Positions 1 through 7,896 of a DNA stretch of 64,000 nt are shown one piece after another; the stretch's first letter is position 1, and each line of letters opens with the position of its first letter. The translations under genes were made by a program, and so were the position numbers. Source of the stretch: Paenibacillus sp. cl123. GTDB lineage: Bacteria > Bacillota > Bacilli > Paenibacillales > NBRC-103111. The notes below the pieces were generated by a model. It did not search any database, was not told the origin of the DNA, and saw nothing but the letters and a program-made list of their open reading frames with translations. Where the stretch lies: positions 178,298 through 242,297 of the forward strand of contig NZ_FMYY01000007.1 of the NCBI RefSeq assembly GCF_900101595.1, given 5' to 3'.

Positions 1-40
1 ATGCCGCGCCACGCCTACACTTATAGATACTCACTGGCGC

Positions 41-71
41 AAAAAAAGAAGCATCACATATTGTGTGCTTC
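41..71 (-). terminator. Rho-independent terminator after truncated gerE
   Basis: On the minus strand a hairpin (GAAGCA paired with TGCTTC, then CACA/TGTG with one bulged base and a three-base loop) is followed by seven T. It begins four bases after the premature stop of the gerE fragment. It may belong to the DNA joined to gerE rather than to gerE itself. Confidence 0.7.
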
Positions 72-74
72 AAA

Positions 75-227
75 CTATATCACGTTGGAGATATGATTCC
101 TGACCGTCTTCTCACTGATAAACAGCTGCTGCGCGATATCTTTCGTCGTTTTGTCCTGCACAAGCAGTTCAAAGACTTCGCGCTCGCGGTTGGTAAGCAA
201 GAATTTGCTCTTGTGATCATTGCCCAT
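75..227 (-). pseudogene. gerE: gerE 5' fragment (sporulation regulator GerE), interrupted
   Basis: The 50-residue frame matches the N-terminal two thirds of GerE, the small LuxR-type DNA-binding regulator that acts with sigma-K late in the mother cell. The GerE core is visible (LTNREREVFELLVQDKTTKD, then FISEKTVRNHISNV). GerE is normally about 72-74 residues. Here the frame runs into a TAG inside the recognition helix, and the expected KLGVKGRSQAVVEL end is absent from the adjacent DNA. An AAGGAGGGG ribosome site precedes the ATG, and a sigma-K-like promoter lies upstream, so the 5' half is intact. Either the 3' part was lost, or an element reaching past the left edge separates the two halves, as skin does in sigK. 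The product as read here could not bind DNA. Confidence 0.85.
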
Positions 228-291
228 CAAAGTGTCACCCCTCCTTGCCCGGGTTTTGTATCAATACAAGGTCTAGGGATACAGTCAAATT

Positions 292-319
292 CAGTGTATG
301 AAGCATCCTATAGACTGGT
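292..319 (-). promoter_or_regulatory. Sigma-K-like promoter of gerE
   Basis: On the minus strand an AC (-35, at 319-318) is followed after exactly 17 bases by CATACACTG (-10, 300-292), one mismatch from CATANNNTA. The known consensus for sigma-K is AC-N17-CATANNNTA, and gerE is a known sigma-K target. A perfect palindrome TTGTAT-CA-ATACAA (256-269) lies in the leader between this promoter and the ribosome site. Confidence 0.65.
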
Positions 320-497
320 GCGACACTTAGGCAAAAATAGGCGATAGCCCCTTCTCCGGCAAAAGCATTCCCGCAAAATCAGGCGAAGCTGCAAGGCGAG
401 CTGCAACAGGCAAAACCAAGTGTGTTCGGCTCAGGCGCACGCGCGGGCTCCGAAAACTACACTTGGGAAGAGCCTGTCCCTGACAAATACCGGGACA

Positions 498-977
498 TTA
501 GGACAGTCCGCCTGCTTTGGTACCGACGGGCGCTGTGCAATATTTGCAGCGCGTCGCCTTAAGCGGGATTTCCGAGAGGCATTCCGGGCATTCCTTGACC
601 TCGGGTTTCGGCGCCGGCTTCGCCTCTTCCTTCTTGCGCAGACGGTTCAGCTGCTTGACAACGACGAAAATGACGAACGCGACGATCAGGAAATCGATCA
701 GCGTGCTGATGAACTGTCCATAGTTCAGCGTCGCCACGCCCGCTTCCTTGGCTTCATTGATTGTGTTATAATGCTTCCCATCCAGACTCAAGAACAAATC
801 CTTAAACGGAACTTTGCCCAGAATGAGACCGATAGGCGGCATGATGATATCGTTTACGATCGACGTCACCACTTTCCCAAAGGCGCCGCCGATAATAACC
901 CCGATGGCCAGATCGACCATGTTCCCTTTCATCGAAAATTCCTTAAATTCCTTCCACAATTTCGTCTTATCCGCCAA
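498..977 (-). CDS. mscL: MscL mechanosensitive channel with C-terminal zinc ribbon
   Basis: MscL is the homopentameric large-conductance channel that opens under membrane tension to release osmolytes. The N-terminal amphipathic helix and TM1 are typical ([28 protein letters not shown]), followed by a periplasmic loop and TM2 ([12 protein letters not shown]). After the basic LNRLRKK segment the protein adds [13 protein letters not shown], a four-cysteine zinc ribbon that many Firmicute MscL proteins lack. The TTG start at 977 is chosen because GGGAGGG lies at ideal spacing; an upstream ATG at 1019 has no ribosome site. The 159-residue length is that of MscL plus about 30 residues. Single gene, function certain, role of the ribbon unknown. 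Confidence 0.93.
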   Translation of the reverse strand: MADKTKLWKEFKEFSMKGNMVDLAIGVIIGGAFGKVVTSIVNDIIMPPIGLILGKVPFKDLFLSLDGKHYNTINEAKEAGVATLNYGQFISTLIDFLIVAFVIFVVVKQLNRLRKKEEAKPAPKPEVKECPECLSEIPLKATRCKYCTAPVGTKAGGLS

Positions 978-1117
978 TGCAGATCCCTCCCGCAACATAA
1001 GTCGTTTCATGTCGATCATTGTACAACAAACAAGCCCAAGGCAAAAGAAATTCTTTTGTCCGGGCCTGTTTATTTTTCTCGATATGCGTTAAGCCGCTTC
1101 CGGCGCTTGCGCTTCGG

Positions 1118-1915
1118 CTATCTGCCTATGAACTGCTGAGTAAACATCTTGCCGCACTGTCCGCCGTCTACGATCCCGATCCCTATATGCGTGAAATCCT
1201 TGCTCAAAATATTGGCCCGGTGCCCCGGGGAATTCATCAGCGCTTGATGCGCCGCCTCGACGCCCTGATTGCAGGCAATATTTTCTCCCGCTGTCCGGTA
1301 GCTGATGCCGAATTGCTTCATCATATCGAACGGCGATCCGTACGTCGGCGACTGATGGGAGAAATAGTTCTTGTCGGCCATATCCTGGCTCTTAAGCCGC
1401 GCTACCTTGGACAGCTCCAGATCGGCCGCCAAAGCAGGCAATCCGGCTTCAGAGCGGGCCTGATTAACCAGCTCGAGCATCCGCTGCTCCTCGGCGGACA
1501 GTTGATAATCCGAAGGCTGCGGCTCGTTAGGCGCTGGCGCTGGCGCCGGGGTCGGTGCTGGAGCGGGCGTCGGTGCTGGGGTCGGAGCGGGCGCCGGGGC
1601 CGGCTTCTTAGGAATTTTGGCGTTTGCATACGCCCACAGGATCGACTCCAGCGTTTTGTCGTCGACTGCGCCCGTGACCGGCAGCCCGTAGGCTTTCTGG
1701 AACAGCTTGACGCCGTTCTCGGTCTCCGGACCGTAGTAGCCCGTAATGCTGCCGGAGAAGTACCCGATGGATTTCAGCATGCCTTGAACGGCGAAGACGT
1801 CAGGCCCCTTCACCCCTTTGCCGAAGGCGGAGGCAGCGGCGGGAAGCGTCAGGCTGAGCAGCAACGCGGCAAGCAGCAGCCAGGTTAATCTCTTGGTGCG
1901 CCAATGGTTCAACAT
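1118..1915 (-). CDS. Secreted PG-binding plus CAP (SCP/PR1) domain protein
   Basis: 265 residues. A signal peptide (WLLLAALLLSLTLPAAASA) is followed by a peptidoglycan-binding type 1 domain (about residues 35-90: VQGMLKSIGYF, FQKAYGLPVTG). A linker of Pro-Ala repeats (about 103-128) then leads to a CAP domain (about 145-265) with LVNQARSEAGLPAL, SPGHRANIL and FTHIGIGI, the YkwD-type arrangement. Such proteins sit in the cell wall or spore coat; the enzymatic role of bacterial CAP domains is not settled. AAGGAG lies 10 bases before the ATG. The DNA of the linker is a degenerate GC-rich repeat and may vary in length between strains. Confidence 0.9.
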   Translation of the reverse strand: MLNHWRTKRLTWLLLAALLLSLTLPAAASAFGKGVKGPDVFAVQGMLKSIGYFSGSITGYYGPETENGVKLFQKAYGLPVTGAVDDKTLESILWAYANAKIPKKPAPAPAPTPAPTPAPAPTPAPAPAPNEPQPSDYQLSAEEQRMLELVNQARSEAGLPALAADLELSKVARLKSQDMADKNYFSHQSPTYGSPFDMMKQFGISYRTAGENIACNQGVEAAHQALMNSPGHRANILSKDFTHIGIGIVDGGQCGKMFTQQFIGR

Positions 1916-2132
1916 CTGTCCATAGCTCCTTCTGGTTGTTAATGAATGGCCGGAATGCCATTTCTTAATTCCAGCATCCCCGTTTGCCGGTCAAATTATG
2001 AATGATTTCCCGGTTAATACGGAGCTTATGTCGCCCCCCTGCTTCCTGAAAGCTGCAAGGTTAAACGGGCTGATGCCAAAAAATCCGCCCCGCCCTGTTC
2101 AGGGGGAAGCGGATCTGCTGGCTGCCGGGAGC

Positions 2133-2783
2133 TTATTTCTTGCGGCTGAGCGAGACAAGCAGCGAGGCAGCGCCCAGCACGACTGCCGCGATGGAGAGAT
2201 ACAGCGGCAGGCTGGAGGCCGGCGCTGCCGCGGCTGATGCTGCCGTCTCGCCCGCAGCGGCAGCGGCCGTATGACCGTGGCTGTCGGTTGCGGCGCCGGC
2301 AGGCTTGGGATTGACTTTGGTCACCGAAGCAGGCTTATCCGAGCCTTCGGCGCCCACCCACTCCACTACACTGCCGTCCTTGTACGTCTGATAGGCTTTC
2401 CAGCTGATAGCGGTTGCCGTATCGGCCACTTTTCCCTGCATATAGAACTCGCCGAACTCGGTAGCCCCGAGTCCTTCGCCTGTCGCCGTCCAGATGACGC
2501 CCGTAATGTTGTCGCCATTGCGGGTCAGCTCATAGGTCCAGCCCGGCTTCGGCTCGAAACGGGAGATCGACACCGAGTCCAGCGGGAATTTCACTTCGAC
2601 TTTAACCGTCGGGATCGTTTTCTCATTAGGCACGCGTACGGCGAATTTCTCGTAGCTGCCCTGCGTCGCTTCCTTGGGCAGCACCGTCACGTGAGCGCTG
2701 GCGACTCCCGATAGCAGTAAAGACAAAAACAACACAAGTGCAAAGGCCCCGTACGCGGGTTTCAACTTCTTCATTTGATTCAC
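2133..2783 (-). CDS. ycnI: YcnI-like copper-binding membrane protein (DUF1775)
   Basis: 216 residues. The signal peptide ends at VASA, so the mature protein begins HVTVLP. That N-terminal histidine is the copper ligand known in YcnI/DUF1775 proteins (monohistidine brace). The DUF1775 core includes VRVPNEKTIPTVKVEVKFP and FEPKPGWTYEL. An Ala-rich, His-containing linker and one C-terminal transmembrane helix (LPLYLSIAAVVLGAASLLVSL) with a basic tail anchor it outside the membrane. It probably binds or traffics extracellular Cu(II). In B. subtilis ycnI sits with the copper importer ycnJ; no such partner is next to this gene. The GTG start has GGAAGGGG close upstream. Confidence 0.88.
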   Translation of the reverse strand: MNQMKKLKPAYGAFALVLFLSLLLSGVASAHVTVLPKEATQGSYEKFAVRVPNEKTIPTVKVEVKFPLDSVSISRFEPKPGWTYELTRNGDNITGVIWTATGEGLGATEFGEFYMQGKVADTATAISWKAYQTYKDGSVVEWVGAEGSDKPASVTKVNPKPAGAATDSHGHTAAAAAGETAASAAAAPASSLPLYLSIAAVVLGAASLLVSLSRKK

Positions 2784-2866
2784 TAGCCCCTTCCTTCTAT
2801 ACAGCGGTAAGTATGTCCATTCCTACTGTAGCGCAAACCGCTTCAGGGCAACATGACTCGACCGGG

Positions 2867-3538
2867 CTATTTTTCGGAAGGTTTTTGGACGTTTTGTGTC
2901 AGGCCGTGGCGCACGGCATAGGCGGTTAGCTGAACCCGGTTGTCCAGCGCCAGCTTGGAGAGGATGTTTTTGACATGATTTTTGACCGTGTTCTCCGTAA
3001 TGACCAGGGCTGCGGCAATCTGCCGGTTGCTTTGACCGGTCGCGATATAACTGAGAATCTCATTCTCGCGCTGAGACAGGGAGCTTGGGGCAATCTCATC
3101 ATGCTCCCCGCCTCCCGCGCGCCGGAACGACTGGAACAGCCGGTCCGCCATCCCGCGGGAAATCTCGCTGTTCTCGTCCAGCAGGCCGCGCAAATAATGA
3201 ATCCAGTCCTCCGGGTTCATATTTTTCAGCAAATACCCTTGGGCCCCATGGCGGACGGCGGTGAACAGATCCGTCACATCATCGGACACGGTCAGCATGA
3301 CGACGCGGATATGCGGATACAGCTGCTTGATCCGCCTCGTCGCCTCCAAACCGCCGCCTTCCGGCATGCGAATATCCATCAGAATCAGATCCGGCAGCAG
3401 CACCGGGCACAGCTCAAGCGCTTCTTCCCCGCTGGACGCCTCGCCTATCCATTCGAAATCCTTCTCCCCGCCAAGCAGCGTTCGGACCGCCCTGCGGGCC
3501 AGCGGATGGTCATCGGCTACCAGCACACGATACTTCAT
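2867..3538 (-). CDS. NarL/LuxR-type response regulator
   Basis: 223 residues. The receiver domain (1-120) has the acidic pair DD (9-10), phospho-acceptor D55 in LILMDIRMP, T83 and K105. The C-terminal LuxR HTH (about 150-215) is SQRENEILSYIATGQSNRQI..ENTVKNHVKNILSKL. It is a DNA-binding transcription regulator activated by the kinase encoded just upstream; its ATG overlaps the kinase stop (ATGA), so the two are translationally coupled. The arrangement resembles small DesK/LiaS-type systems. Targets cannot be read from the sequence. Confidence 0.9.
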   Translation of the reverse strand: MKYRVLVADDHPLARRAVRTLLGGEKDFEWIGEASSGEEALELCPVLLPDLILMDIRMPEGGGLEATRRIKQLYPHIRVVMLTVSDDVTDLFTAVRHGAQGYLLKNMNPEDWIHYLRGLLDENSEISRGMADRLFQSFRRAGGGEHDEIAPSSLSQRENEILSYIATGQSNRQIAAALVITENTVKNHVKNILSKLALDNRVQLTAYAVRHGLTQNVQKPSEK

Positions 3539-4365
3539 AAACTTTTCCCCTCCTCCAACGCTCCGGTCAGCACCAGCTCCACGCCCCCCTCCTCAGGAGA
3601 GCGGAACTGCAGCTCGGCGTGCAGCTCGAGCGCACGCTTGCGCAGAATCGACAGGCCGTAGCGGCTGCCCGAAGCGTCGGCCTCCGGATCGTAGCCGACG
3701 CCGTTATCCGCGATACGCAGTCGCCAGCGCTGCCCGTCCTCCGTGCGTCCCAGCTCCAGAAACGCCTGATCCGCGTGCGAATGCTTGCGAATATTCGTGA
3801 ACGCCTCACGGACGATAGAGAACAGCGCCACCTCCGCCGAGGGCGGGATGACTCGTCCGTTCAGCTCCAGTGCCGGCTCCACGTTGATCCCCGTCAAGCC
3901 GCTCCATTCCTCCAGCCAGGCAAGCAGCCTGCTCTCGAAGGTCGCCCCCTCCTCGGGCGTCGTGCGAAGATTGAAGATCGCCTGACGCAGGTGATGGTCG
4001 ATCTCGGATACCGCCTCGCGCGCCTCATGCAGTTGGCCCTTGGTCAGCTGCACATTCAGGAAGAACAACACCTGCGCGATATTGTCGTGCAGCTCTTCGG
4101 CCAGACGCTCCCGTTCTTCGTAGACAGCCCGCTTGGCTTTCTCGCCGGCTATCGTTTCGTTCATCGCCTCGATCCGCCGAAACATCCACGTGCCGAATAT
4201 ATAAGACAAGAGCAAGGTCAGCAGCGTAATGTACAGGTTGCCCGTTTCCATCGACAGCAGATGCAGCATAAAATCATGGCGGACATACTCAAAGCCGCCG
4301 ATAATGAAGGGCGGCAGCAAAATGGTGCACCATTTCAACGTTCTCATCGACATGCGGATAATCAT
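3535..4365 (-). CDS. Two-TM sensor histidine kinase (HisKA_3)
   Basis: A short membrane sensor kinase of the HisKA_3/HATPase_c class. Two hydrophobic helices (WCTILLPPFIIGGF and LYITLLTLLLSYIFGTWMF) enclose a very short outer loop, which suggests sensing within the membrane. The phosphorylation site is H93 counted from the start chosen here, in ERLAEELHDN. The ATP-binding N-box (REAFTNIRKHS) and G1 box (ADNGVGYD) are present. The ATG at 4365 has GGAAAG six bases upstream; an in-frame TTG at 4419 would add 18 residues but lacks a good site. It pairs with the overlapping response regulator. The signal is unknown. Confidence 0.88.
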   Translation of the reverse strand: MIIRMSMRTLKWCTILLPPFIIGGFEYVRHDFMLHLLSMETGNLYITLLTLLLSYIFGTWMFRRIEAMNETIAGEKAKRAVYEERERLAEELHDNIAQVLFFLNVQLTKGQLHEAREAVSEIDHHLRQAIFNLRTTPEEGATFESRLLAWLEEWSGLTGINVEPALELNGRVIPPSAEVALFSIVREAFTNIRKHSHADQAFLELGRTEDGQRWRLRIADNGVGYDPEADASGSRYGLSILRKRALELHAELQFRSPEEGGVELVLTGALEEGKSL

Positions 4366-4427
4366 CACACACTTTCCGGTTGCTGCTTTCAGTATAAGGG
4401 AGAGTCTGCATTCCCACAACCAAGACT

Positions 4428-4459
4428 AAGAAGCCTCTCCCGTTCGGAAGAAGCTTCTT
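4428..4459 (-). terminator. Hairpin between gapB and the two-component genes
   Basis: AAGAAGC-T-TCTTCC, loop GAAC, GGGAGA-G-GCTTCTT on the minus strand forms a long stem 23 bases after the gapB stop. There is no T-run, so it may be a weak terminator or mRNA processing site. Confidence 0.45.
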
Positions 4460-4481
4460 CTTGGCTCGGCTGCTTGCCGGA

Positions 4482-5528
4482 TCAGACGGGCTCCGGCTGA
4501 GCCGCGTGGAGCGCCTCGCCTGCTCTGCTCGCCATCATCCCGGCCAGATCGATGACACGGCCCGCATACGCCCATTCGTTGTCATACCAGGCGAGCACTT
4601 TGATATGCTTGCCCATGACGAATAATGAATCGCCGTCGATCACCGCGGATTTCGGGCAGCCGATATAATCGATAGAAACCAGAGGCTCCTCCGAGTACCC
4701 GATATAGGGGGATAAGGGACCAGAAGAGGAGGCTTGTCTGAACAGCTCCTTCACTTGGTCCAGATCCGTTTCCTCCGAGACCGTCACCGTCAGATCGAGC
4801 AGCGAAACGTCCGGAGTCGGGACTCGCAGCGAAAGTCCCTGGACGCGGTCAGCCAGATGCGGCAGCACATCTGCCAGCGCCTGTCCTGCGCCTGTTGCCG
4901 CCGGGACGATCGACTGCGTGCAGGCACGGGCCCGCCGCAAATCCCGGTGCGGATTGTCCAGATGCTTCTGATCGGAGGTGAAGGCGTGAACGGTCGTCAT
5001 CCAGCCCGATTGAACCGAATACGCCTGGTCGATCAGATGGAGTACCGGAGCGAGACAATTGGTCGTGCAGGAAGCCGCCGATACGAGCCGATGCTTGGCA
5101 GGATCATAACGATGATCGTTAACTCCCATGACCACCGTCAGGTCCATCTCCCTGCCCGGAGCCGTAAGCAGCACGCGCGAAGCGCCTGCAGACAGATGGC
5201 GCTGCGCCCCTTCGCGATTGTTGAATTGCCCCGTAGCGTCAATCGCCAGCTCAACCCCGTAGCTGGACCAGCCGATATCGGCCGGCTCTCTCTCCTCCGC
5301 CACCTCCACGATATTTCCGTTAATATGAAGCTTCCCCTGCCGGACGGAAATATCCGCATCCCACCGGCCGTGTACGGAATCATACTTCAGAAGATGGGCA
5401 ACCGTTTCAGCGGGATAAATACTGTTGATCGCTTTCAGTTGAAAGGCCTGCTGCCGGCTTGAACCGATAGTCCGGATCAATAGCCGCCCGATTCTTCCCA
5501 TACCGCTAATCCCTACTCCGAACGCCAT
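4482..5528 (-). CDS. gapB: Glyceraldehyde-3-phosphate dehydrogenase, GapB type
   Basis: 348 residues, full-length type I GAPDH. It has the Rossmann start GISGMGRIGRLLIR, the catalytic SAASCTTNCLAP (C154) and the phosphate-binding HAFTSDQKHLDNPHRDLRRA region. After the second strand it reads AINSIYPAETVAHLLKYD. The Asp that binds the NAD ribose in glycolytic GapA is replaced, as in B. subtilis GapB (AINASYSAETLAHLIKYD), an NADP-preferring gluconeogenic enzyme. I infer the same here. GAGGTG lies 8 bases before the ATG at 5528; the GTG six bases upstream is too close to that site. An AT-rich stretch of about 100 bases upstream with several TTGATA/TATAAT-like boxes carries the promoter; I could not pick one. 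Confidence 0.92.
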   Translation of the reverse strand: MAFGVGISGMGRIGRLLIRTIGSSRQQAFQLKAINSIYPAETVAHLLKYDSVHGRWDADISVRQGKLHINGNIVEVAEEREPADIGWSSYGVELAIDATGQFNNREGAQRHLSAGASRVLLTAPGREMDLTVVMGVNDHRYDPAKHRLVSAASCTTNCLAPVLHLIDQAYSVQSGWMTTVHAFTSDQKHLDNPHRDLRRARACTQSIVPAATGAGQALADVLPHLADRVQGLSLRVPTPDVSLLDLTVTVSEETDLDQVKELFRQASSSGPLSPYIGYSEEPLVSIDYIGCPKSAVIDGDSLFVMGKHIKVLAWYDNEWAYAGRVIDLAGMMASRAGEALHAAQPEPV

Positions 5529-5653
5529 GCTCACATCACCTCGATTAAATAGTATGTACTAATTACATATTTATAATACAATAAATATCAAATGATGTAT
5601 ACTATACAATCAAATAGTGATGTATTCAAGCCCTTGAATGCCTCTACATGCTG

Positions 5654-5691
5654 AAAAAGCGCCGAGCTTTCAGCGGAAAGTCCAGCGCTTT
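5654..5691 (-). terminator. Terminator of a degraded minus-strand gene
   Basis: On the minus strand AAAGCGC..GCGCTTT encloses a second stem (GACTTTC/GAAAG) and runs into TTTTT. It lies just after the stop of the reading-frame remnant at 5708-5880, so it is probably that gene's original terminator. Confidence 0.6.
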
Positions 5692-5707
5692 ATAGTTCAG
5701 ACTCCAG

Positions 5708-5880
5708 CTATACCAGCCCGTTTTCTTCAAGATCGATCATTCTGATGGCCCCTTCGCCCGCAACATGCATCAGGACGCCGTTAATGAAACGCGAGCTTTC
5801 GGCCCACCGATCGGCATAGTAGATTAACCTTTCAGGAAGGAAAGGGTACAGTATGATAACTCCGGAATTAGGTATTAAAC
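5708..5880 (-). pseudogene. C-terminal gene remnant of unknown family
   Basis: A minus-strand frame with no start codon reads like the end of a real protein: NSGVIILYPFLPERL, YYADRWAESSRFINGV, LMHVAGEGAIRMIDLEENGL, then a stop and a terminator. Upstream, the frame runs into the dispersed repeat core at 5903-5926 and stops. I do not recognise the family. The 3' end and terminator seem to have survived loss of the rest of the gene. Confidence 0.4.
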
Positions 5881-5902
5881 CGTGTACGCAGCAGGACGGA
5901 GT

Positions 5903-5926
5903 TGTAAACGGAACTCAGCGACCTTA
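5903..5926. repeat. Dispersed intergenic repeat, copy 1
   Basis: The 24-base core starting TGTAAACGGAACTCAGCGAC matches 20081-20104 at 22 of 24 positions. Both copies lie in gene-free DNA with degenerate flanks. The rest of 5930-6260 holds no gene I can support. Confidence 0.6.
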
Positions 5927-6261
5927 AGCGCATGAAATCGAGCAAATTCCATTTGTAACGCAGCACCCTTAGCGAACTGAACGGTTCATTCTCCTCTCCT
6001 TTTGCCCGTCTAAGAGTGCCTGAGTTCCCCAAGAACGGCCATGCCATGAGAAAAATCAGCTTTAAAAGTCAGCCAGCTCCGCTACAGTCCCGCGCCACCC
6101 TCTTGTCCGTCTGTTCGTACAGATGCTGTCAGCTGTTTCTTTAGAGCTAAAAAGACGCCGTTTAAATTAAGCGTTGCTTCGCTGAACTTCGCTGAATTTC
6201 CTCGTGATCAACTGATCACAGCTTGAAAAACTTCGATGCCGGCGACTCTTAATTGACTTCA

Positions 6262-6429
6262 CTAATGCGATAAAGCGCGGTGGGACTTACTGCTCGCAAG
6301 AAAAGCTTTCGCTAATACGGATGCCTCTTCCACGAAAGAGCTCCGATCAGGAATTTTCTTATATTTCGAAAGTATAGACGCCGGTGCTTGTTCGATTTCC
6401 TGGTTACGCGCGGCTTCTAAGGATGCCAT
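6262..6429 (-). pseudogene. Short coding-like frame, possible gene remnant
   Basis: A 55-codon minus-strand frame from ATG to TAG has protein-like composition (EAARNQEIEQAPASILSKYK, FVEEASVLAKAFLASS). A stop lies in frame just before the ATG, while another frame upstream reads QTDEDNLAYGILRS; together they look like a frameshifted fragment of a longer gene. The ribosome site is poor. No family recognised. Confidence 0.25.
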
Positions 6430-6476
6430 AAGCTAGGTTATCCTCGTCGGTCTGTTGAAAGTTAACAATTTTCGGA

Positions 6477-6504
6477 TTGATTATTTTTTATGATCCGTTA
6501 TAAT
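6477..6504 (+). promoter_or_regulatory. Sigma-A promoter of fabH
   Basis: TTGATT (-35, 6477-6482), a 16-base spacer and TATAAT (-10, 6499-6504), about 65 bases before the fabH ATG. The last base of the -10 is the first base of the FapR-like operator. Confidence 0.8.
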
Positions 6505-6520
6505 TAGTACTAGATACTAA
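6504..6520 (+). promoter_or_regulatory. FapR-type operator at fabH
   Basis: TTAGTA-CTAGA-TACTAA is a perfect inverted repeat with the spacing and sequence of the Firmicute FapR site (consensus near TTAGTACCTGGTACTAA). It overlaps the -10 and start point of fabH. FapR represses fatty-acid and phospholipid genes and is released by malonyl-CoA. Confidence 0.85.
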
Positions 6521-6569
6521 AACTAAGTCATATAATCTGGTTATTATCAAATCAAATGAGGTGTTGCCC

Positions 6570-7595
6570 ATGATAAACGGAGTTATTTCCTCTTCAGCCC
6601 CTCCGAGATACGCGTCCAAGCTGACCGCCATCGGCAGCTACGTTCCCGAGCGTATTTTATCTAACAGCGATCTGGAACGGATGGTCGACACCAACGATGA
6701 ATGGATCGTTCAGCGGACGGGGATACGCGAGCGCCGTATTGCCGCCGACACGGAATTCACCAGCCATCTGGCTATACGCGCGGTTCAAAATTTGGCTGAT
6801 CGCTATTCGTCTGCTCTCGCCGACGTGGACTTGATTATCGTCAGCACCAGCACACCCGACTTCTCCTTCCCATCCACCGCCTGTCTGGTTCAGGAGCATT
6901 TCGGCATCGCTTCGCCGCTGGCCTTCGATCTGAGCGCAGCATGCGCGGGGTTCGTTTACGGCTTGCAGGTGGCCGACGGCATGATCGGCTCCGGCCTATG
7001 CCGCAAAGCGCTCGTGATCGGCGCTGAGACCTTGTCCAAAATTACCGACTACACCGACCGCACGACCTGCATCCTGTTTGGCGATGCCGCTGCAGCCGTA
7101 CTGCTCGAGAGAGATGAGACGCCGGACGCGCAGCCCCTGTTCCTCGCTTATTCAGCAGGAAGCGACGGCTCCGGCGCTCCGCATCTGTATCGCTCCCTGA
7201 CAGCGCCCGTCCTGAACGGAACGGAGCTTCGCACGGACGGCAAGCTGGTGCAGAACGGGCGGGAGGTGTATCGCTTTGCCGTGCAGGCCATCCCCCAAGG
7301 CGTAACCGCGCTGCTGAAACAGGCGGAATTAGCCGTAGCGGATGTCGACTGGTTCATCCCGCACAGCGCCAATCTTCGCATTATCGAGTCCGCTTGCGGC
7401 AAGCTGGGCATCCCGCTGGAGAAGACGCTGCACACGATCGAGCGGCTGGGCAATACGTCGGCGGCTACCATTCCGCTCGCGCTTGACCAAGGCATCCGCG
7501 AGGGCTTGTTCCGCAGCGGAGATCGCGTGCTGCTGTTCGGCTTCGGCGGAGGCTTCGTGCACGGCGGATTGCTGATGAACTGGAAAGCCTTGTAG
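6570..7595 (+). CDS. fabH: 3-oxoacyl-ACP synthase III (FabH)
   Basis: FabH starts fatty-acid synthesis by condensing acyl-CoA with malonyl-ACP; in Gram-positives it often prefers branched primers. The 341-residue protein has the Cys-His-Asn triad at C125 (DLSAACAGFVYG), H265 (FIPHSANLR) and N295 (GNTSAATIP), and the family N-terminus VDTNDEWIVQRTGIRERRI. The ATG at 6570 follows GAGGTG by 6 bases; a GTG nine bases earlier lies inside that site. It is monocistronic: no fabF follows, so it may be a second FabH copy separate from the main fab cluster, but its operator places it in the FapR regulon. Confidence 0.95.
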   Translation: MINGVISSSAPPRYASKLTAIGSYVPERILSNSDLERMVDTNDEWIVQRTGIRERRIAADTEFTSHLAIRAVQNLADRYSSALADVDLIIVSTSTPDFSFPSTACLVQEHFGIASPLAFDLSAACAGFVYGLQVADGMIGSGLCRKALVIGAETLSKITDYTDRTTCILFGDAAAAVLLERDETPDAQPLFLAYSAGSDGSGAPHLYRSLTAPVLNGTELRTDGKLVQNGREVYRFAVQAIPQGVTALLKQAELAVADVDWFIPHSANLRIIESACGKLGIPLEKTLHTIERLGNTSAATIPLALDQGIREGLFRSGDRVLLFGFGGGFVHGGLLMNWKAL

Positions 7596-7643
7596 CGGGG
7601 CGGCGGACGGCTGCGGAAGCAAGGCTCGCCAATGACGGCCGAT

Positions 7644-7762
7644 GCGCTGCCGGCAACGGCCGGGGCGCTGCCGGCGACGGCCCAGGCGCTGCCGGCGATG
7701 GCCCAGGCGCTGCCGGCGACGGCCGGGGCGCTGCCGGCGACGGCCGGGGCGCTGCCGGCGGC
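7644..7762. repeat. 21-bp tandem repeat, six units
   Basis: Units beginning GCGCTGCCGGC recur at 7644, 7665, 7686, 7707, 7728 and 7749, differing at a few positions. The length is a multiple of three, so both strands stay open (LPATAGA on plus). I see no ribosome site or domain and read it as non-coding DNA between fabH and the next minus-strand genes. The rest of 7596-7896 holds nothing else I can name. Confidence 0.8.
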
Positions 7763-7896
7763 GTCTGCCCCGCCCGCAGCGACTGCGGGCTTGTCCGCTG
7801 GCATAAGAAGGCGGCCCCCTGCGGTTGAAGGCCGTCAGTCTACCGCATAAGGGCTGCGCCCTAGACCGGACGCCCCGCCAGCCCAGCGCAGCCCCG

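Noticed and set aside
7148-7804. 218-codon minus-strand frame opposite fabH and the 21-bp repeat
   Set aside because: Antisense to the fabH catalytic domain and extended by the repeat.
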